64,000 nucleotides of DNA from assembly GCF_013487865.1 (NCBI RefSeq), contig NZ_CP047409.1, forward strand, positions 434,001-498,000, read 5' to 3'. How positions within the stretch are numbered: the stretch's first letter is position 1; every line of letters starts with the position of its first letter. This document shows positions 43,231 through 52,658 of the stretch, piece after piece. A model generated the notes under the pieces. It searched no databases. It saw nothing but the letters and a program-made list of their open reading frames with translations, and was not told where the DNA came from. Both the position numbers and the translations under genes were made by a program. Source of the DNA: Lactobacillus johnsonii. Its GTDB lineage: Bacteria > Bacillota > Bacilli > Lactobacillales > Lactobacillaceae.

Positions 43231-45162
43231 TTATTCAAATTCATCTAATGCTTCTAAGGCATTTTCCCAGTCATTATTTGCTTGCTCTAGTTGTTCCTGA
43301 ACAGCAGATAATTTTTCTTGAAGCGGACCGAGTTTTTCAAATGAAGCCGCAATATCAGGGTTGGCCATCTCAGTTTGAATTTCTTGCTCTTCTGTTTCCA
43401 GCTTTTCAATTCTAGCTTCTGCATCACTAACAGCGCGTTCTAACTTACGTTTTTGAGAATCGCGTGCCTTTTGTTCTTGGTAAGATAGTTTACCTTTATT
43501 TTGACTAGCCGATGAAGTAGTTTCAGTTTCTGCTTTTTGTGCTTCCGCTTCTTGAGCAGCTGCAGCTTGCTTAGCCTTTTCATCTAAATAGTAAGAATAA
43601 TTACCATTATAGATCTTAGCATGACCGTTGCGAACAGAAATAATCTTGTTAGCTAATTCATTAATGAAGTAACGATCGTGAGAAACAAAGAGCAGGGTAC
43701 CGTCGTAATTATCTAAAGCTTCTTCAAGCACTTCTTTAGCTTCAATATCTAAGTGGTTGGTAGGTTCGTCCATTAATAAGAAATTGTCTTTTTCAAGAGA
43801 CAAAACAGTTAGAGTAAGTCGAGCCTTTTGACCACCAGATAATTGACCAACTGTCTTATCAATGTCTTCGGCAGTGAATAAGAAAGAAGCCAAAATAGAG
43901 CGGACATCTTTTTCAGGCATTGTCTTGTGACGATCCCAAATTGTATCAAGAACAGTCTTTGAAGGATCTAAGCTTTGGAGCTCCTGATCATAATAACCAA
44001 TATCTAAGCTTGCGCCATATTTAATTGAGCCATCTTTTGGTTCAAGTTTTTTCATAATGGTCTTGAGCAAGGTAGACTTACCAATTCCGTTAGGGCCGAT
44101 AATAGCAACGCGGTCATTTTTGTTGACTTGGAAGTCGATATCAGAAACCATTACTTTATCAGGATAGCCGATAGTCAGATCTTTAGCGATCAGTACTTCT
44201 TTTCCAGAGAGACGTTCGCTAGTAAAGTTAATACGAACTTTTTGCTTGTGCTTAGGTGGCTTGATTCGCTCCATCTTGTCCAAAACTTTACGCCGGCTTT
44301 GGGCACGTTTAGTAGTTGAAGCACGAACTAAGTTCTTTTGGATGAATTCTTCTTCTTTTTTGATCTTTTCTTGTTGCTTTTCATAAGCAGCTTCTTGCTG
44401 GCTATCCATCAATTCACGTTCTTTAACGTATTGGCTGTAATTACCCTTGAAAGTAGTCAGCTTGCCAAAGTTTAATTCGAAAATTTGATTAGCTAAGTGA
44501 TCTAAGAAGTACTGGTCGTGAGAAACAGTAATAATTGCGCCTTGATAGTTTTTCAAGAATGCTTCTAACCAATCTAAAGTGTCTAAGTCAAGGTAGTTAG
44601 TAGGCTCGTCAAGTAATAATACTGGTGGCTTTTGCAAAAGCAATTTAACAAAAGCAAGTCTCGTCTTTTCACCGCCAGAAAGGGTGCCAATTACCTTATT
44701 CCAAGTATTTTCCTTAAAATTGAATCCGTTAAGAATACTCTTAATTTCAGCTTGGTAGGTAAAGCCGCCTTCTTGTTCAAAGTCGTAAGCTAATTGATCA
44801 TAACGCTTGAGCAAGTCTTCATCTTCTGGATGGTCGGCAATTTGCTCTTGCATTTTGGTGATCTTTTTATTTTTTTCAATTAAATCATTAAAAACAGTAA
44901 GCATTTCATCCCAGATTGTTTTTTCTTCATCGAGACCATTTTCCTGGGCGATATAGCCGACTTTCAATCCCTTATTGATAGTAAATTGACCACTAGTTGG
45001 TTCTTGTTGACCAGTCATGATCTTTAATAAGGTAGTCTTCCCAGCTCCGTTAGGTCCGACAAGACCGATTCTGGCATTGTCAGGAACCGAGAAAGAAATG
45101 TTACTAAAGATAGTATTGCCTCCAAAACGTTGTTCGAGGTCTTGAGCTTGTGCAATAATCAT
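43231..45162 (-). CDS. ABC-F family ATPase (YdiF/Uup-like)
   Basis: A 643-aa protein with two ABC cassettes and no membrane segments. Cassette 1 has GPNGAGKTT, LSGGEKTR and LLLDEPTNYLD; cassette 2 has GPNGIGKST, LSGGQKARL and LLMDEPTNHLD. Between them is the basic P-site linker with the family's RRKVLDKMERI segment, and the C-terminus (about 545-643) is a coiled coil. ABC-F proteins act on the ribosome in translation quality control or drug protection. The long C-terminal coil points to the housekeeping YdiF/Uup type rather than a resistance determinant. Confidence 0.93.
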   Translation of the reverse strand: MIIAQAQDLEQRFGGNTIFSNISFSVPDNARIGLVGPNGAGKTTLLKIMTGQQEPTSGQFTINKGLKVGYIAQENGLDEEKTIWDEMLTVFNDLIEKNKKITKMQEQIADHPEDEDLLKRYDQLAYDFEQEGGFTYQAEIKSILNGFNFKENTWNKVIGTLSGGEKTRLAFVKLLLQKPPVLLLDEPTNYLDLDTLDWLEAFLKNYQGAIITVSHDQYFLDHLANQIFELNFGKLTTFKGNYSQYVKERELMDSQQEAAYEKQQEKIKKEEEFIQKNLVRASTTKRAQSRRKVLDKMERIKPPKHKQKVRINFTSERLSGKEVLIAKDLTIGYPDKVMVSDIDFQVNKNDRVAIIGPNGIGKSTLLKTIMKKLEPKDGSIKYGASLDIGYYDQELQSLDPSKTVLDTIWDRHKTMPEKDVRSILASFLFTAEDIDKTVGQLSGGQKARLTLTVLSLEKDNFLLMDEPTNHLDIEAKEVLEEALDNYDGTLLFVSHDRYFINELANKIISVRNGHAKIYNGNYSYYLDEKAKQAAAAQEAEAQKAETETTSSASQNKGKLSYQEQKARDSQKRKLERAVSDAEARIEKLETEEQEIQTEMANPDIAASFEKLGPLQEKLSAVQEQLEQANNDWENALEALDEFE

Positions 45163-45328
45163 AATTATTTTTCTCCTAGAGCTTATTTTAACATAGCGAA
45201 TGTTCTAAATTTTATGAAAATATTATCTTTGTGAAAATTGTTTCTTGATTTATCCTTGAAGAATGCCTATTATTAGTTTGATTAGTAAATATTTCACATT
45301 TTTATTTTATGAAAGAAAGAGGCCTCTC

Positions 45329-45973
45329 ATGGATGAAATTAAGATTCCTAAGGCTACCGCTAGACGCTTGCCACTTTATTACCGTTATTTGATATTTTTG
45401 AATGATGAAGGAAAAGAAAAAGTATCTTCAACGGAACTTGCTGAAGCTGTTCAGGTAGACAGTGCTTCAATTCGTCGAGACTTTTCTTATTTTGGTGCTT
45501 TAGGTAAGCGTGGATACGGTTATGACGTTAAGAACTTACTTAATTTCTTTAAAAAGATTTTAAATCAAGATACCTTAACCAATGTTGCCTTGGTCGGTGT
45601 TGGTAACATGGGTCATGCGCTTTTAAATTATAACTTTAAGCGTACTAATAATATCAGAATTAGTGCTGCTTTTGATATTAATCCTGAAATTACTGGAACA
45701 ATTATGTCAGGTGTGCCCGTTTATGACATGAGTGAGATGAAGAAGCAATTGCGTGAGCAACAGATTACCATTGCTATTCTCTGTGTTCCTCAAACTGCCG
45801 CCCAAAAGACAGCTAATGAAATGTTTGATGCTGGAATTAAGGGAATTATGAACTTCACGCCGCTCCGTTTATCTGCTCCATCTAGCGTTCGGGTTCAAAA
45901 TGTTGACTTAGCAACTGAACTGCAAACTTTAATTTACTTTTTGGACTCAGATAAAGATAAGAACAAAAAATAA
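45329..45973 (+). CDS. rex: Redox-sensing transcriptional repressor Rex
   Basis: A 214-aa protein when started at ATG 45329 ([21 protein letters not shown]), after AAAGAGG; an upstream ATG at 45263 would give an atypical N-terminal extension. The winged helix has [24 protein letters not shown], and a Rossmann domain follows with [11 protein letters not shown]. Rex senses NADH/NAD+ and represses fermentative genes. Monocistronic, with its own terminator. Confidence 0.94.
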   Translation: MDEIKIPKATARRLPLYYRYLIFLNDEGKEKVSSTELAEAVQVDSASIRRDFSYFGALGKRGYGYDVKNLLNFFKKILNQDTLTNVALVGVGNMGHALLNYNFKRTNNIRISAAFDINPEITGTIMSGVPVYDMSEMKKQLREQQITIAILCVPQTAAQKTANEMFDAGIKGIMNFTPLRLSAPSSVRVQNVDLATELQTLIYFLDSDKDKNKK

Positions 45974-45995
45974 TTTACTATAATATAGTCCTTTT

Positions 45996-46028
45996 ACACA
46001 AGTTTAGGTAAGCTTGTGTATTTTTTTT
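45996..46028 (+). terminator. Terminator of rex
   Basis: ACACAAG (45996-46002) pairs with CTTGTGT (46013-46019), then an A and eight T. Confidence 0.85.
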
Positions 46029-46099
46029 GTATCAAGTTAGAAATAATTTTAAGATATATGAGCATAGAAATTTAAATATAAAGAAATGAGGTATATAGA

Positions 46100-46666
46100 A
46101 TGATTAAAAAGATTGCAGTATATTGCGGAGCACGGGAAGGCAATCGTCCTGAATATGCGAAAGCTGCTTATAATTTTGGTAAGAAAATGGCTGAACACCA
46201 AATTGAATTAGTTTATGGCGGCGGCAAGTTCGGCTTAATGCGGGCCGTTGCTGATGGCGTTTTAGAAAATGGCGGTATTGTCCATGGTATCATTACTGAA
46301 GAATTAAAGGATCGCGGAGCTGCTTACGATAAAGTACAGGATTTCCGTATAGTTCCTAATATGGATAAGCGAAAAGATACCATGATGAATCTAGCAGATG
46401 GAATGGTAGCTTTACCTGGAAGTATTGGAACTTTAGAAGAAATAAGTCAGGCCATTTCTTGGACTGCAATTGGTGACAATGCCAAGCCAGTAGCTTTTTA
46501 TAATTATGAAGGTTTCTATGATTATCTAGATAAGCTCCTTAAGCGAATGAATCAAGATGATTTTTTGGAGAATATCTATTTAGATGCAATTTATTTTGGA
46601 ACCGATTTTGATAAAATTCTGCAGTTTATGGAAGACTATCAAGCACCTGCTTATCGGAAGTATTAA
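46100..46666 (+). CDS. LOG-family nucleotide 5'-monophosphate phosphoribohydrolase
   Basis: A 188-aa Rossmann-fold protein with VYCGAREGN near the start and the family signatures YGGGKFGLM and LPGSIGTLEEI (PGGxGTxxE-like; here SIGT replaces GGT). LOG proteins cleave AMP-type nucleotides to base and ribose phosphate. The Gly-to-Ser change in the PGG motif is worth noting but occurs in homologues I cannot check. Confidence 0.85.
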   Translation: MIKKIAVYCGAREGNRPEYAKAAYNFGKKMAEHQIELVYGGGKFGLMRAVADGVLENGGIVHGIITEELKDRGAAYDKVQDFRIVPNMDKRKDTMMNLADGMVALPGSIGTLEEISQAISWTAIGDNAKPVAFYNYEGFYDYLDKLLKRMNQDDFLENIYLDAIYFGTDFDKILQFMEDYQAPAYRKY

Positions 46667-46711
46667 TTAGGTGAGTGACGAAGAAGTAATTTCATGCTAG
46701 AATCAAATTAG

Positions 46712-46727
46712 ATTTGTTATAACAAAT
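46712..46727. promoter_or_regulatory. GntR operator, copy 1
   Basis: A perfect 16-bp palindrome, ATTTGTTATAACAAAT, just after a TAGAAT -10-like hexamer and before the gntR start. The identical palindrome recurs at 47505-47520, so it is almost certainly the binding site of the GntR protein encoded between them. Confidence 0.85.
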
Positions 46728-46743
46728 TAGGTGGTGAGTAGAA

Positions 46744-47454
46744 GTGAAAGAAATTCCCAAGTATTTGTTAATTGCAGATAAGATTAAGCATGAAATTAAA
46801 ACCGGAGAATACAATCCGAATGATCAATTACCCAAAGAATTTGATCTAGCAAATGCTTATAATGTCAGTAGAATTACAATTCGAAATGCACTTAGTGAAC
46901 TAGAGCGCCAAGATTTAATTTATCGCATTCAAGGTGCTGGAACCTTTGTAAAAGATACTGAGATTTCAAGTGCAGTTAATTCTGATCGGCTAGAGCTAAT
47001 CAATCTAAAGAAGTACAAGTTAAAAGTAACAGACTTTGAAGTAGGGCAAGTTGATGAAAAAATTACCAAGGCTTTAGAACTTCAACCATATGATATTGTC
47101 TATACGGTTAGACGGGCCGCTTTGAGTAAGCAAGATGTAGTTGCTTTTCAAAAAATTTGTATTCCAGCTAAAGTCATTCAAGGGATGAATATGGAGATGC
47201 TTGAAAGCTCAATTTATCCTTTAATTAGTCAAAAGATCGGTCTTAAGCCCAAGAAGGCTGTGCGTGATATTTCTTTAGTGCATGCTACTAGCGAGCTAGT
47301 TCAGAAAAATAAAGTTCAAGGTAAAGTTGAAGACAATGAACCTTTATTGAAATGGCTTCAAAAATCCTACTTAGAGAATGGTAAGCCTTTTGAATGGAAT
47401 GAAACATATTATCGAATTAGTAAGTTTTCTATCAAAGAAGCAATTATTTTGTAA
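46744..47454 (+). CDS. GntR/HutC-family transcriptional regulator
   Basis: A 236-aa protein from GTG 46744 (ribosome site AGGTGGTGAG). The winged helix has DQLPKEFDLANAYNVSRITIRNALSELE (landmark NVSRITIRNALSELE), and the C-terminal half is a UTRA-type sugar-phosphate-sensing domain. It probably represses itself and the downstream PTS genes through the two palindromes, with a phosphorylated sugar as inducer. Confidence 0.9.
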   Translation: MKEIPKYLLIADKIKHEIKTGEYNPNDQLPKEFDLANAYNVSRITIRNALSELERQDLIYRIQGAGTFVKDTEISSAVNSDRLELINLKKYKLKVTDFEVGQVDEKITKALELQPYDIVYTVRRAALSKQDVVAFQKICIPAKVIQGMNMEMLESSIYPLISQKIGLKPKKAVRDISLVHATSELVQKNKVQGKVEDNEPLLKWLQKSYLENGKPFEWNETYYRISKFSIKEAIIL

Positions 47455-47489
47455 AGATACTTAGTTTTAAAACTAAGTATCTTTTTTTG
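47455..47489 (+). terminator. Terminator of gntR
   Basis: AGATACTTAGTTTT (47455-47468) is followed directly by its exact complement (47469-47482) and seven T. A degenerate operator-like sequence (TTTGTTATATCAAC) overlaps the T run. Confidence 0.88.
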
Positions 47490-47504
47490 TTATATCAACT
47501 ATTG

Positions 47505-47520
47505 ATTTGTTATAACAAAT
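47505..47520. promoter_or_regulatory. GntR operator, copy 2, of the PTS operon
   Basis: Identical to the palindrome at 46712-46727. It overlaps a possible -35 (TTGTTA, 17 nt before AATTAT), a position suited to repression. Confidence 0.85.
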
Positions 47521-47535
47521 GCACTAAGATAATTA

Positions 47536-47549
47536 TGTAAGCGTTTTCT
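47536..47549 (+). promoter_or_regulatory. Candidate cre site
   Basis: TGTAAGCGTTTTCT matches the CcpA consensus TGWNANCGNTNWCA at 13 of 14 positions and lies 20 nt before the PTS gene. Catabolite repression of a sugar operon is expected; binding is inferred. Confidence 0.6.
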
Positions 47550-47568
47550 AAAAGAGGAGTGAAGGAAA

Positions 47569-48961
47569 ATGAAAGACTTTACAAAATCGTCTGGATGGAA
47601 AAAATTTCAAAATGGCTTTGTTAGAGTAGCCGGGAAAATTTCTGGGAACAGACTGCTTTTAACTTTACGTGATACATTTGTCTTAGTGGCAGCAACAACA
47701 ATGATCGCTGGTTTTGCGATTATGATTCAGAACGTCATTATCGACCCGATGAATGGATTAATTTTTGGTAAACAAGGATTAGGATTAGGAAAATTAATTG
47801 CCGGATCATGGAGTAATTGGGAACAGAGTGGTTTTTATAATGGCTTAAAAACCATTGCTAATTTAATTGCTTTGGTTTCTAATGGTACTTTAAATATTTT
47901 TGCCTTATTGTTAGTAGTTATTTTCTCATATGAAGTTTCAAGAAAATTCTTTATTGATAAGGCAGAACATATGACTGATGTCTTATTTGGATTAGGTGCC
48001 TTCTTTATTTGTATCCCTTGGAATTTTAATTATGCAATTCCTAATACTAAGAAGACAGTAGATGTCTTAAACTATATCGATACTCAATATTTGGGGACAC
48101 AAGGTGTATTTGCGGCAATTTTAATTAGTGGATTTGCAGTTTGGATTTATAACAAGATTGCGCAAAAGAATATTACGATTAAATTACCAGATTCAGTTCC
48201 ACCAGCTGTTGCTCAAAGTTTTTCTTCATTAATTCCTGGTTCAATTACCTTAGGAATCTTCATAATTTTAACTGGAATTAGTACCGCATGTACTGGTAAG
48301 ACAATGCCAGCTTTATTCTTATCAGTTCTTCAAGCACCAGCTTTAGCAATTTCAAGAACAGGAGCTTTTGCCTTTGTTTCTCAATTTACTTGGAGTTTAT
48401 TGCAGTGGTTTGGAATTCACCCAAGTTCAATTTGGGGAGCAATCTTTGGAATGACTTGAACAATTAATGATACGCAAAATATGTTAGGCCAAGCCCACCA
48501 TATCTTTTCAACTTTATTTATGAATTTCTCTACTATTGCTGCTGGTACCTTTTCACTTTCACCAGTCTTTAATTGCTTCAAAGCGTGTTGGTGCTAGAAA
48601 GATTACTAAGATTGCATTATTACCAGCTATCTTTAATATTTCTGAGCCAATAACTTTTGGCCTACCAATTGTATTAAATCCAATTTACTTTATCCCATTT
48701 GTTTTAGCACAACCAATTGGTTTCTATATTGCTCTCTTCTTTACAAAGATTGGCTTTATTGCTCCAATTGTAAATAATGTTCCATGGACTGTACCAACAC
48801 TTTTATCAGGTTTACTTTATACTGGGAATATTCGTGGTGTGATTGTACAAGCAATTTGTTTAATTGTAACAACGCTACTCTATATTCCATTTGTAAAGAT
48901 TGATAATAAATTAAATGCGGAAAGAATTGCCATGGATGAAATGGATAAGGCCAATTCATAG
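47569..48961 (+). pseudogene. PTS cellobiose-type EIIC, disrupted
   Basis: The first frame runs 296 codons to a TGA at 48457-48459, where homologues have Trp (GMT-W-TINDTQNM). After readthrough the protein continues as TINDTQNMLGQAHHIFSTLF, then a frameshift at about 48545-48570 moves it to the frame beginning LIASKRVGARKITKIALLPAIFN, which runs to 48961. The sum, about 464 codons, is a normal membrane EIIC with NISEPITFGLPIVLNP. With two lesions the gene should be inactive if the sequence is correct. Regulatory sites upstream are intact. Confidence 0.85.
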
Positions 48962-48970
48962 AGGTATATT

Positions 48971-50513
48971 ATGAAGCTTAATCAAAATTTATTAGCAGAT
49001 ATTTTTCAGGATGGAATGGTTTTTCCACGCAATAAAGATTTTAAAGTTGGAGGATATATTGAGCCTAAGCAAAAAGTAGAAGTTAGTTTTAATCAACATA
49101 CTTATTTCGCTATGAGTGATAAAAACGGTAAGTGGGAAATTATCTTACCGGCTGTAAATGAAGACTTAGTTCAAGAATTAACAGTTAAAAGTAACAATAA
49201 AACTCAGACAATTTCTAACCTAAAATTTGGGCGTGTATATTTATTGGGTGGTCAATCTAATATTGAATATCGCTTAAAAGACGAGAAGCACTATCAAGAA
49301 ATAGTGTCGAAGCTAAAAGAGATGAAGTATTCAAATCTCTACTATCTATAATGTTCCTCAAGTTGACTACCTTGATCCTAAAACGGGTGAGGTAAAACCA
49401 AAAGATTTACAAGTAGAACACTGGCACCATATTAATGAAAATAATGCTGGAATGGTTTCAGCTATTGGATTTTATATGATGCTAGCCTTGCAAGAAAGCG
49501 GCATTCAGGAGCCAATTGCAGTAGTAGATTGTTTTAAAGGCGGGACGTCTGCCAGTGTCTGGATTAAAGAAGCAGATTTAGCTAGGGATGCAGACTTAAA
49601 AGATGCCTTTTTAGATAAATATCATGAAACTATTGCTGGCAAAAGTTGGGAAGATTTTGATCGTGAGACAAAAGCTTACAATTTAACTGTGGAAAAGCAT
49701 AATCGAGATTTAGCTAAATATCTAAAAATGCATCCCGACACTAGTTTAAGTACAGCAAAAAACATTGTTGGCCATACTCCGTGGCCACCACCGTATCGTC
49801 CAGACCTATATACTAGGCCAAGTGGTTTAAACGAAACAATGCTTAAGCAAATTGAGTTTGGTGTATTTAACCAGATGGTTTGGTATCAAGGAGAAAATGA
49901 TACAGATCGAGCAAAATATTATGATAAACTCTTACCGCTACTCATTCATACTTGGCGCCAAACTTTGCATGATCCATCTTTACCGGTAAAGTTAATTCAA
50001 TTACCCGGTTATGCCGATTATCCAGATAATTCTGGGGCCGAAATTCGCCAAACACAGTTAGTAGTTAGTCGGACGGTTCCTCAAGTTGATTTGGTTTCCT
50101 TTATTGATGGCGGAGAGGAGCACAATATTCATCCCACTAATAAAGGGACGATGGGGATGCGACTTGGCAAAATTATGGCCGGTGACGACTATGCGGGTAC
50201 TCCTTATGTAGAGAAAATGGATGCTTCTAGCGAAGGCACCAAATTTAGGTTTGTTTTTAAGATAGCACGTTGTCAGAAGCTCCATTTAGAAAAAGAAACT
50301 TATTTAAAGGTTAAATACTTTGATAAAAAAGTGGAACAGATAAAACTAAATGCCGATAACTTGCAGAATAATAAGTTGATTCTTGAACTAGATGATTTGC
50401 CAAAGGAAATAAGCTATGCGTACGAGAATTATCCTCATCATATTGGCTTATACAATGAATTAAATTATCCACTTTCTCCATTTAGAGTGGGGTTTATAAA
50501 GAAGGTAATGTAA
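48971..50513 (+). pseudogene. SGNH sialate O-acetylesterase-like protein, frameshifted
   Basis: The N-terminal part (48971-49351) contains LLGGQSNIEYRL, the catalytic-Ser block. It then stops near 49349-49351, and the protein resumes in another frame as YNVPQVDYLDPKTGEVKP. The second part includes GGTSASVWI, WYQGENDT and the C-terminal EHNIHPTNKG with the catalytic Asp/His. The joined protein, about 514 aa, is a complete carbohydrate esterase. It sits between EIIC and EIIB, so the operon probably took up and deacetylated an acetylated sugar such as a host-glycan component. Confidence 0.82.
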
Positions 50514-50828
50514 ATGACTAAAAAGATTTTATTGTCTTGTGCAGGTGGCTTTTCAACATCACTTTTGGTTAACAAGATGAAAGAGGCTGCTAAAGCAGAA
50601 GGAAAAGAATATGAAATTAAAGCTGTCGCAGCAGCTCAAGTAGAAGATATTATTGAAAAAGATGCACCAGATTGCATTTTAATTGGACCGCAAATTAAAT
50701 ACATGGAAGATCAACTTAAGGCGGATGCAAGTAAGCACGATATTCCCTTAGAAGCAATTGGGATGCAAGATTATGGCACAATGAATGGTAAAAATGTAAT
50801 TGCCCAAGCTGAGCGATTACTAGGATAA
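50514..50828 (+). CDS. PTS cellobiose-type EIIB
   Basis: A 104-aa cytoplasmic phosphotransferase domain, with the active-site Cys in LLSCAGGFSTSLLV (about residue 9). It carries phosphate from EIIA to the sugar bound by EIIC. It abuts the esterase stop codon. It appears intact, although its EIIC and the esterase are broken; no EIIA is present here. Confidence 0.92.
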   Translation: MTKKILLSCAGGFSTSLLVNKMKEAAKAEGKEYEIKAVAAAQVEDIIEKDAPDCILIGPQIKYMEDQLKADASKHDIPLEAIGMQDYGTMNGKNVIAQAERLLG

Positions 50829-50833
50829 AGCTT

Positions 50834-50883
50834 AAAAGAAGTATGAAACAAGATCCCCCTCTTGATTCATACTTCTTTTTTTG
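50834..50883 (+). terminator. Terminator of the PTS operon
   Basis: AAAAGAAGTATGAA (50834-50847) and its complement (50866-50879) with an 18-nt loop and a T run. Confidence 0.88.
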
Positions 50884-50987
50884 ACCACTTAGAACTATAA
50901 AATGACCGCTTAGTTAACTTCACTAGATTTTAATCTTACATTCATGTTTAATATAATTATCGAAAATGAAACAAGGAAGTGAGAATT

Positions 50988-51446
50988 GTGAAAGTTAAGC
51001 TTGAACTTGATCCGGATCAGAAGGAAACAGAAATAACCATTCATGCTGGTCAGTTAACGCCTGAACTAGAAAGAATCTATCAACAGCTTCAAATGGATTC
51101 AGATCATCCTGACCAAATTGAAGGAATGATGGACAACACTTCCTACTATTTAAGTATTAATGATATTTTGTTTTTTGAAACAGATGCTAAGCAAGTAATG
51201 GCGCACACGACTAGGAATGCATATTTTGTTAAATATAAATTATATGAATTAGAAAACTTATTAGGTGGACAGTTCATGCGAATATCAAAATCGACAATCT
51301 TAAATTTAGATCAGATTTATGCTATTACTAAATCGATCTCTAATTGTCAGATTAAATTTCATGATTCATATAAGACAGTCTATGTTTCTAGACGATATTA
51401 TCGAGATTTAAATGATAGATTAAAAGAGAGAAGGGCATTATCATGA
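50988..51446 (+). CDS. LytTR-domain DNA-binding protein
   Basis: A 152-aa protein from GTG 50988, chosen because AAGGAAG sits 8 nt upstream; GTG 50979 overlaps that site. The C-terminal ~95 residues are a LytTR domain (YYLSINDILFFETDAKQVMAHT, FMRISKSTILNLDQI). It lacks a receiver domain, as do other stand-alone LytTR regulators paired with membrane proteins. It overlaps the next gene by 4 nt and likely controls it. Confidence 0.88.
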   Translation: MKVKLELDPDQKETEITIHAGQLTPELERIYQQLQMDSDHPDQIEGMMDNTSYYLSINDILFFETDAKQVMAHTTRNAYFVKYKLYELENLLGGQFMRISKSTILNLDQIYAITKSISNCQIKFHDSYKTVYVSRRYYRDLNDRLKERRALS

Positions 51447-52201
51447 GAAAGGCCAGTTTTGGAAGGATTCTTTGGGGCTTAGGCCTGCTTGCAGCAGCAG
51501 CGTTTTTAGTGTTAGACCAGTTGCATTTAATTCCAGTAGAGTTAGGATTCTGGACAATTTTTTGGACTGTAGTATTTGCGGCAACATTAATTACTTCCTT
51601 ATTTAATAGAAGTTTAGGTGGGACAATTTTTTCAATTGCATTTTTATTAATTATCTATGCAAAGCCTCTTCATATTGAAAGTATTGTTCCTTGGACAGTG
51701 CTTTTAGCAGCATTTTTAGTTTGGGGAGGTTTAAGATTAATCTTCAAAAAAAGTTGGAAGCCAACTGTAATTATTAATGGTGAAAAAGTCAGTACTAATT
51801 GGTCTGACTTAAAGGCACCTCATAAATTTAAGGCTGAACATGTATTTTCTGATACAACAAGTTCAGATAATGGTGACAATATTGTAATTAGCGAAAAAAT
51901 GTCTTCTACTTCACGTTATGTTCATTCACAGCATTTAGAGACAGTAACGATAAATGTTTCAATGGGAGACGTTAATGTCTATCTTGATTCAGCAAAACCA
52001 GCTGGGGATGAAGTGATTGCTAACGTGAATATGTCAATGGGAGATTTAACCTTCTACATTCCAACGTCTTGGCGGGTGGATAATCAATTAAATCAAGGAT
52101 TCAATGATATTACTATTGATGGTGATCAACCAGCAGAGGGTCCAACCTTAGTGCTTCAAGGCCGCGCCAATATGGGAGATATTACTGTTAAGAGAGTTTA
52201 A
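51443..52201 (+). CDS. LiaF-like membrane protein
   Basis: A 252-aa protein with about four N-terminal membrane helices (to about residue 108) and a C-terminal beta-rich domain with the repeated NVSMGDVNVYLDSA, NMSMGDLTFYIP and NMGDITVKRV pattern of LiaF/DUF2154 proteins. LiaF is a negative regulator in cell-envelope stress sensing. Paired with a LytTR regulator instead of a LiaRS two-component system, it forms a compact two-gene module. Confidence 0.82.
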   Translation: MRKASFGRILWGLGLLAAAAFLVLDQLHLIPVELGFWTIFWTVVFAATLITSLFNRSLGGTIFSIAFLLIIYAKPLHIESIVPWTVLLAAFLVWGGLRLIFKKSWKPTVIINGEKVSTNWSDLKAPHKFKAEHVFSDTTSSDNGDNIVISEKMSSTSRYVHSQHLETVTINVSMGDVNVYLDSAKPAGDEVIANVNMSMGDLTFYIPTSWRVDNQLNQGFNDITIDGDQPAEGPTLVLQGRANMGDITVKRV

Positions 52202-52233
52202 TATATTATTGTTTCAATTTAAATAAAAAAGAA

Positions 52234-52354
52234 GTAAACTATTTATAGCAAAAAAGAGAGTTACTGGTAATAGCTCTCAAATCACAAGCCGCTAAAATGC
52301 GGTGGCAAGATTAATAACAAACTAAAAGTCGCTATCAACTCCGCCAAAAGTTAT
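52234..52354 (+). repeat. Toxin-antitoxin-like repeat 1 (candidate antitoxin RNA)
   Basis: About 121 bp nearly identical to 52497-52622. It contains GTAAACTATTTATAGC, a GAGAG...CTCTC hairpin, CCGCTAAAATGCGGTGGCAA and the start of a bidirectional terminator (AAACTAAAAGTCGCT...AGCGGCTTTTTAGTTT). The layout, with a short RNA converging on a small hydrophobic toxin gene, matches Fst-type type I systems. A transcript here is inferred. Confidence 0.5.
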
Positions 52355-52375
52355 CAAGCGGCTTTTTAGTTTGCT

Positions 52376-52480
52376 CTATTTTCTCTTCCACAAATCGTGG
52401 ATAGTCTTTATTAGTTTCTCTATAGCTTTTACAAGCTTTTGTGCATTGTTTACTAGTTTTATTAAAGCTAGAAATTGAAC
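52376..52480 (-). pseudogene. Remnant of a small hydrophobic toxin gene
   Basis: On the minus strand the frame VQFLALIKLVNNAQKLVKAI...IHDLWKRK ends in TAG at 52376-52378. It is closely related to the C-terminal two thirds of the toxin at 54143-54295. A TAA at 52481-52483 replaces the N-terminal hydrophobic part, so this copy cannot make the full peptide. Confidence 0.7.
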
Positions 52481-52496
52481 TTATAAATGTAATGCT

Positions 52497-52622
52497 GTAA
52501 ACTATTTATAGCATAAAAAAGAGAGCTACTACCAATAGCTCTCTCAAATCACAAGCCGCTAAAAGTGCGGTGGCAAATATTGATGCAAACAAAAAAGTCG
52601 CTAGCAACTCTGCCAAAAGTTA
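52497..52622 (+). repeat. Toxin-antitoxin-like repeat 2, interrupted by an IS element
   Basis: The second copy of the candidate antitoxin RNA region, with a perfect GAGAGCTA/TAGCTCTC hairpin. It is cut at 52622 by the IS element, and its continuation (GAGCGGCTTTTTCATTTGCTC) resumes at 54123. TTGAAC (52475-52480) 17 nt before TAAACT may be its promoter. Confidence 0.55.
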
Positions 52623-52658
52623 TGAAGTGCCATAGAAAAGTTAGACATTTATAAAATT

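Noticed and set aside
47483..47500. Third GntR operator (TTTGTTATATCAAC)
   Set aside because: It has several mismatches and overlaps the terminator T run; not counted as a real site.
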